DNA from: Minwuiaceae bacterium
Lineage (GTDB): Bacteria > Pseudomonadota > Alphaproteobacteria > Minwuiales > Minwuiaceae
Direction of reading: 5' to 3'
Assembly (NCBI GenBank): GCA_028278525.1
Contig: JANQEE010000011.1
Location: forward strand, 124,001 to 188,000
Length of the DNA stretch: 64,000 bases
Shown here: positions 59,772 to 64,000 of the stretch, piece by piece
How the letters are laid out: each line of letters begins with the position of its first letter
Position numbering within the stretch: position 1 is the stretch's first letter
Program-made: the position numbers and the translations under genes
Notes under the pieces: generated by a model
Database searches by the model: none
What the model saw: only the letters and a program-made list of their open reading frames with translations
What the model was told of the DNA's origin: nothing

Positions 59772-61115
59772 ATGGCTTCTGAAAACAACAGTATCGGCGG
59801 TCGCGTCAAGCGCTACGCCCAGGTCTCGACCGCGGTGGGCGGCTTCGCCGCGCGGCTGGCCGGGGAACGGTTCTTCGGGATCGACCTGAACCGGGGCGAA
59901 CATGCGGCGGAACTGAGGCGGGCGCTCGGCGGTCTGAAGGGCCCGCTGATGAAGGTCGCGCAAATTTTATCGACCATTCCGGAAGCACTGCCGCGGGAGT
60001 ACGTGCAGGAACTGAGCCAGCTGCAGGCCGATGCGCCGTCGATGGGGCCGAGCTTCGTGAAACGCCGAATGGCGAGCGAGCTTGGGCCTAATTGGCGCAG
60101 CCGGTTCGCAGAGTTTGACCGCAAGGCGTCGGCGGCGGCGTCGCTCGGTCAGGTGCACAAGGCGGTCGGCCATGACGGCAGTCTGCTGGCCTGCAAGCTG
60201 CAGTATCCGGACATGAAATCGGCGGTGGAGGCCGATCTTCGGCAGCTGAAGCTGATCTTCACGATCTACCGACGTTACGACAAGAGTATCGATCCGACGC
60301 ACATCCATACCGAGATCGCGGCCCGGCTGCGAGAGGAACTCGACTACGAACTGGAAGCGCGGCATATGCATCTCTATCGCGAAATGCTGCGCGACGAACC
60401 GGGTGTGCACGTGCCGGAAGTGGTGGACGATCTGTCGACCGACCGACTGCTGACGATGTCGTGGCTGGAAGGCAAGCGGTTACTCGACTTTCGGGACTCC
60501 GACATAGAGCACCGCAACCAGCTGGCGATGCATATGTTCCGGGCCTGGTATGTGCCGTTCTATTATTACGGCGTGATCCACGGCGATCCGCACCTTGGCA
60601 ATTATTCGGTGCGCGACGACCTGACCGTGAATCTGCTGGATTTCGGCTGCATCCGAACGTTCCAGCCGAAATTCGTTCAGGGCGTAATCGACCTGTACCA
60701 CGCGATCTCTGACGGCGACGAGGCCTTGGCCGTCCATGCTTACGAAACCTGGGGCTTTTCCGGCCTGACCAAGGAAGTGATCGAGACCCTGAATATCTGG
60801 GCCGAGTTCGTCTATGCACCGCTGCTTGAAGACCGGCCGCGCCGCATCCAGGAATTCGAATCGACCGGCGTTTATGGGCAGGATGTCGCGGCGAAGGTGC
60901 ATCGGGGCCTGCGCGACCTGGGCGGCGTCACGCCGCCGCGCGAGTTCGTTTTCATGGACCGTGCGGCGATAGGCTTGGGCGGCGTATTCCTTCACCTGGA
61001 CGCGGAGATCAACTGGTTCCGCCTGTTTCACGACCTGATCGCCGACTTCGATGTGAAGGCGCTGGAGAAGCGTCAGAAGGCCACCCTGAAGAAGGTCGGC
61101 GTACCGTTGCCGTGA
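59772..61115 (+). CDS. ABC1/UbiB/ADCK-family atypical kinase
   Basis: A 447-residue protein-kinase-like protein: LKGPLMKVAQILSTIPEALP (the family's KxGQ motif, here KVAQ), FDRKASAAASLGQVHKAVGH (Ala-rich loop), LACKLQYPDMKSAVEADLRQ, then VIHGDPHLGNYSVRDDLTVN and NLLDFGCIRTFQPK (HGD and DFG). UbiB-type proteins support ubiquinone synthesis, and this one may have ATPase activity. The Gly-to-Ala change in KxGQ also occurs in other members of this branch as I recall. It follows pepF by 12 bases. Confidence 0.88.
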   Translation: MASENNSIGGRVKRYAQVSTAVGGFAARLAGERFFGIDLNRGEHAAELRRALGGLKGPLMKVAQILSTIPEALPREYVQELSQLQADAPSMGPSFVKRRMASELGPNWRSRFAEFDRKASAAASLGQVHKAVGHDGSLLACKLQYPDMKSAVEADLRQLKLIFTIYRRYDKSIDPTHIHTEIAARLREELDYELEARHMHLYREMLRDEPGVHVPEVVDDLSTDRLLTMSWLEGKRLLDFRDSDIEHRNQLAMHMFRAWYVPFYYYGVIHGDPHLGNYSVRDDLTVNLLDFGCIRTFQPKFVQGVIDLYHAISDGDEALAVHAYETWGFSGLTKEVIETLNIWAEFVYAPLLEDRPRRIQEFESTGVYGQDVAAKVHRGLRDLGGVTPPREFVFMDRAAIGLGGVFLHLDAEINWFRLFHDLIADFDVKALEKRQKATLKKVGVPLP

Positions 61116-61217
61116 GGTCGACCCGGCGACACATGCTCGATTCGGTTGCCGGATCGGGTCGGTATGTTATAGAAACCGCACGATTGATCGATACGTCAGG
61201 AATTTGAGGGCCAGGGG

Positions 61218-61346
61218 ATGAGTGATTCAGGGCAAATGGATATCCGCCAAAACCGCGAAATGTGGAAGACTTTCGTGCGGCTGACGGTCTGGATAACCGG
61301 TGGAATCATCGTTCTGCTGATCTTGATGGCCATTTTCCTGCTCTAG
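61218..61346 (+). CDS. aa3-type cytochrome c oxidase subunit IV
   Basis: A 42-residue single-pass membrane protein. MSDSGQMDIRQNREMWKTFV is the soluble start and TVWITGGIIVLLILMAIFLL the transmembrane helix, matching the bacterial CoxIV family (aa3 oxidase subunit IV). It is a small accessory subunit of the proton-pumping oxidase. ATG 61218 has AGGGG directly upstream. In many alphaproteobacteria this gene lies just before pntAA, as here (148 bases). Confidence 0.8.
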   Translation: MSDSGQMDIRQNREMWKTFVRLTVWITGGIIVLLILMAIFLL

Positions 61347-61493
61347 CGGCAAATCCGGAAATCCGGCGTTGGGGGCCGCCGGCTTCGATGACTTGAGCAA
61401 CCCAATCCATGACGTTCCGTCTGTGCGGTCGTTTGACCCATCGGCGGATTTCCCTTCGCGGCTCCCGACCGGCCCGGACAACTGAATAGCGCT

Positions 61494-62645
61494 ATGAAGA
61501 TTGCGATACCGAAAGAACGCAGGGCCCATGAAAAACGGGTCGCCGCCTCGCCGGAAACGGTGAAGAAGCTGGTTGGGTTGGGTGCCGAGGTCGTCGTCGA
61601 AACCGGCGCCGGCCTGGAATCCAGCATTTCAGACAATGAATTCACTCAGGCCGGTGCGAGCATCGGTGGCGACGAGGCGTCGGTGCTTAGCGACGCCGAT
61701 ATCGTGTTCAAGGTCCAGCGGCCGATTACCGAGGCGGAAGGTGGCCCGGACGAACTGGCGATGATGAAGTCGGGCACGGTCCTGATCAGCCAGCTCAATC
61801 CGACCCAGCATCGCGAGCAGGTTGATGCCTACGCGGCAAAGGGTATCACCGCCATTGCCATGGAACTGATGCCACGGATTACCCGCGCCCAGTCGATGGA
61901 CGTTTTGTCCTCGCAGGCGAACCTCGCCGGCTATAAGGCGGTGCTGGATGCCGCGCAGGAGTTCGGCCGCGCTTTTCCGATGATGATGACGGCGGCGGGA
62001 ACGGTGGCGCCGGCCCGGGTGTTCGTGTTGGGCGTTGGCGTAGCAGGCTTGCAGGCGATCGCGACGGCGCGGCGCCTGGGTGCGATCGTCACTGCGACCG
62101 ACGTACGCCGGGAGACCGAGGAACAGGTCGCCAGTCTTGGCGCCAAATTCGTCAAGCCGAAGATCGAGGAAAGCGGTGAGGGCGGTGGCGGCTACGCCAA
62201 GGAAATGAGCGAGGAATATCAGCGGCTGCAGGCCGAACTGGTGCACGAAACCCTGAAGAAGCAGGATATCGCCATCTGCACGGCGTTGATCCCCGGCCGG
62301 AAGGCGCCGACCCTGATCTCCGAAGACATGGTCAAGGACATGAAGCCGGGATCGGTGATTGTCGACCTGGCGGTCGAGCAGGGCGGCAACTGCCCGCTGT
62401 CCAGGCCCGGCGAGGTGGTCGACTACAATGGCGTTCAAATCGTCGGTCATTACAACGTGCCGAGCCGGGTCGCGGTCGACGCCAGCCTGCTCTATGCGAA
62501 AAACCTGCTTAACTTCATCACCCCGCAGATCGACAAAGAGAGTAAGCAGTTGAAGCTCGATTGGGAGGACGAGACCGTCGTCGGTACCGTGCTGACGCGT
62601 GACGGCAAGGTCGTTCATCCGCTGCTTACTGGAGAGGGCGGCTAA
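61494..62645 (+). CDS. pntAA: NAD(P)+ transhydrogenase alpha subunit 1 (NAD-binding domain)
   Basis: A 383-residue soluble domain I of the proton-pumping transhydrogenase: MKIAIPKERRAHEKRVAASP, ISQLNPTQHREQVDAYAAKG, RITRAQSMDVLSSQANLAGY and the Rossmann VFVLGVGVAGLQAIATARRL. It binds NAD(H) and passes hydride to NADP on PntB, coupled to proton entry. In this lineage the alpha subunit is split, with the short membrane part in the next gene. Its end lies five bases before pntAB. Confidence 0.94.
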   Translation: MKIAIPKERRAHEKRVAASPETVKKLVGLGAEVVVETGAGLESSISDNEFTQAGASIGGDEASVLSDADIVFKVQRPITEAEGGPDELAMMKSGTVLISQLNPTQHREQVDAYAAKGITAIAMELMPRITRAQSMDVLSSQANLAGYKAVLDAAQEFGRAFPMMMTAAGTVAPARVFVLGVGVAGLQAIATARRLGAIVTATDVRRETEEQVASLGAKFVKPKIEESGEGGGGYAKEMSEEYQRLQAELVHETLKKQDIAICTALIPGRKAPTLISEDMVKDMKPGSVIVDLAVEQGGNCPLSRPGEVVDYNGVQIVGHYNVPSRVAVDASLLYAKNLLNFITPQIDKESKQLKLDWEDETVVGTVLTRDGKVVHPLLTGEGG

Positions 62646-62650
62646 GACAC

Positions 62651-62947
62651 ATGGAAGCCTCGATCATCGATCCTTTCTTTTTCCGGCTATCGATCTTCGT
62701 TCTCGCGATCTTCGTCGGCTACTACGTCGTCTGGTCGGTTACGCCGGCGCTGCACACGCCGCTGATGTCGGTGACCAACGCAATCTCGTCGGTGATCATC
62801 GTCGGCGCCCTGATTGCCGCCGGTCCCGCCGATGTAAGCCTGTCCAAAATATTGGGCGTGGTCGCCATCGCGCTGGCTGCCGTTAACATCTTCGGCGGCT
62901 TCGCGGTCACCCAGCGCATGCTGGCGATGTACAAGAAAAAGAAATAG
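62651..62947 (+). CDS. pntAB: NAD(P)+ transhydrogenase alpha subunit 2 (membrane part)
   Basis: A 98-residue membrane protein with about three helices: FFFRLSIFVLAIFVGYYVVW, TNAISSVIIVGALIAAG and ILGVVAIALAAVNIFGGFAV, ending in a basic MLAMYKKKK. It forms the first membrane helices of domain II. The short split subunit is typical of the three-gene pnt arrangement of alphaproteobacteria. It lies 14 bases before pntB. Confidence 0.94.
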   Translation: MEASIIDPFFFRLSIFVLAIFVGYYVVWSVTPALHTPLMSVTNAISSVIIVGALIAAGPADVSLSKILGVVAIALAAVNIFGGFAVTQRMLAMYKKKK

Positions 62948-62961
62948 CGAAGGTCGTCATC

Positions 62962-64000
62962 GTGTCAGCCAACCTCACGGCACTTGCCTACCTGATCGCC
63001 TCGATCCTGTTCATCCTGGCGCTGCGCGGTCTGTCATCCCCGGAATCGTCACGCCAAGGCAACATTTTCGGCATGATCGGCATGGCCATTGCGGTGGTCA
63101 CGACGATCGTCGATCCCAATGTCGTATCCTACGTTTGGATTGTCGTCGCGCTGGTGGTCGGCGGTGCGATCGGCACTGTCGTCGCACTCAAGATCCAGAT
63201 GACCGCGATGCCGCAGCTGGTGGCGTTCTTCCACAGCCTGGTCGGCATGGCGGCGGTGCTGGTAGCCGCCGCGGCATTCTACAACCCGGCGGCCTATGGC
63301 ATCGTCGACGCCGCGGGGGCGTTAAAACTGGCCAGCCGGGTCGAGATGTCGCTGGGCGTGGTGATCGGTGCGATCACGTTCTCCGGATCCGTTATTGCCT
63401 TCACTAAGTTGCAGGGCCTGGTTTCCGGCAACCCGGTGGTTTTCCCTGGGCAGCATCCACTGAACGCCCTGCTGGGATTGATCATCCTGGCGTTTATCGT
63501 GCTGTTCTGCATCGATCCGTCGCCGCAGTGGTTCTGGCTGATGACGGCGCTGGCGTTCGTGATCGGCGTGTTGATCATCATTCCAATCGGCGGCGCGGAC
63601 ATGCCGGTGGTCGTCTCGATGCTCAACTCCTATTCGGGCTGGGCTGCGGCGGGTATCGGCTTCACGCTGGAAAACACTGCGCTGATCATCGTCGGCGCGC
63701 TGGTCGGTTCGTCCGGCGCGATCCTGAGCTACATCATGTGCAAGGGCATGAACCGCTCTTTCTTCAACGTCATCCTGGGCGGCTTCGGCGGTGACAGCGC
63801 GGCAGCATCGGCACAGCGGACCGACCGCCCGGTCAAGGCTGGGTCGGCCGAGGACGCTGCCTTCATCATGAAGAACGCCAGCAAGGTGATCATCGTGCCG
63901 GGCTATGGCATGGCGGTGGCCCAGGCGCAGCATGCGCTCCGCGAGATGTGCGACAAGCTGAAAGAGGAGGGCGTGGAGGTCAAACATGCCGTCCACCCGG
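62962..64000 (+). CDS. pntB: NAD(P)+ transhydrogenase beta subunit, cut by window end
   Basis: The first ~346 residues of PntB are visible from GTG 62962. The start carries eight or nine membrane helices of domain II (LIASILFILALRGLSSPESS, HSLVGMAAVLVAAAAFYNPA, KLQGLVSGNPVVFPGQHPLN), followed by the NADP-binding domain III beginning at VIIVPGYGMAVAQAQHALRE. This protein binds NADP and forms most of the proton channel. The missing C-terminal part lies beyond the window. The order pntAA-pntAB-pntB and short gaps indicate one operon. Confidence 0.95.
   Translation, partial: MSANLTALAYLIASILFILALRGLSSPESSRQGNIFGMIGMAIAVVTTIVDPNVVSYVWIVVALVVGGAIGTVVALKIQMTAMPQLVAFFHSLVGMAAVLVAAAAFYNPAAYGIVDAAGALKLASRVEMSLGVVIGAITFSGSVIAFTKLQGLVSGNPVVFPGQHPLNALLGLIILAFIVLFCIDPSPQWFWLMTALAFVIGVLIIIPIGGADMPVVVSMLNSYSGWAAAGIGFTLENTALIIVGALVGSSGAILSYIMCKGMNRSFFNVILGGFGGDSAAASAQRTDRPVKAGSAEDAAFIMKNASKVIIVPGYGMAVAQAQHALREMCDKLKEEGVEVKHAVHP

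Noticed and set aside
58437-59963. 508-codon open frame on the minus strand across pepF and the UbiB-family gene
   Set aside because: Antisense to the HEXXH peptidase and crossing a gene border; no domain.
1-64000. CRISPR array, rRNA operon or complete insertion sequence
   Set aside because: No regularly spaced direct repeats, no rRNA sequence and no transposase gene were seen on either strand.

Overview
The window is a GC-rich, gene-dense chromosomal segment of an alphaproteobacterium, most likely a Rhodospirillales-like heterotroph. The lineage call rests on CpdR next to an N-formylglutamate amidohydrolase-like gene and tRNA-Val, a GapR (DUF2312) gene beside DUF1244, an aa3-type oxidase subunit IV gene beside a three-gene pnt transhydrogenase operon, and a CuyA/HpsN-type sulfonate locus. 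There is no rRNA operon, no CRISPR array and no complete insertion sequence. The first gene (UspA) and the last (pntB) are cut by the window edges.

Layout. 0-4.7 kb: UspA fragment, a flippase-like membrane protein, a MarR regulator divergent from DUF899 and DUF1428 genes, DUF1062 and a GFA-type zinc protein. 4.8-9.6 kb: a tight plus-strand operon (SnoaL-like, aberrant SDR, MOSC, DUF1989, GNAT, FMN reductase) ending in its own TetR regulator, with a promoter/operator at its head. 9.6-18.7 kb: DUF457 membrane protein, glycosyltransferase, luciferase-like oxidoreductase, two c-type cytochromes, pantothenate kinase, TPR protein, hybrid-topology histidine kinase, and an orphan pair resembling phage packaging genes. 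18.7-24.0 kb: a LysR gene divergent from cuyA-hpsN-DegT aminotransferase-Asp/Glu racemase, probably a C3-sulfonate (DHPS/cysteate) catabolic operon of unusual composition.

24.1-29.7 kb: a lone winged-helix-type gene with a strong palindromic promoter, a structured non-coding stretch, Ada, a REP-like repeat, a lytic transglycosylase, a plus-strand terminator that implies a small RNA, an FGase homologue, CpdR and tRNA-Val(GAC). 29.7-34.2 kb: trypsin-like protease with a PEP-CTERM-like tail, IF-1, TPR-SPOR protein, methyltransferase, zinc-free L36, HAD hydrolase. 34.3-41.6 kb: glcDEF, a TPR protein, then pyk and glycerate 2-kinase, which together could route glycolate carbon to pyruvate. 41.9-47.7 kb: hydroxyproline epimerase, FGase, YbdK-type ligase, DUF1244, GapR, hydroxyacyl-CoA dehydrogenase, cytochrome P460. 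47.8-52.4 kb: S1C-like protease and a fused indolepyruvate ferredoxin oxidoreductase with a long palindrome upstream.

52.8-56.65 kb is a visibly AT-richer island with three unrecognised genes and inverted-repeat clusters, the clearest accessory segment. 57-64 kb returns to core genes: two PaaI-type thioesterases, oligoendopeptidase F, a UbiB-family kinase, CoxIV and pntAA-pntAB-pntB.

The best candidates for something undescribed are the sulfonate operon (aminotransferase plus racemase joined to cuyA and hpsN), the TetR-controlled SDR/MOSC/DUF1989 operon, and the AT-rich island. All functional assignments come from reading the sequence; no database search was run.
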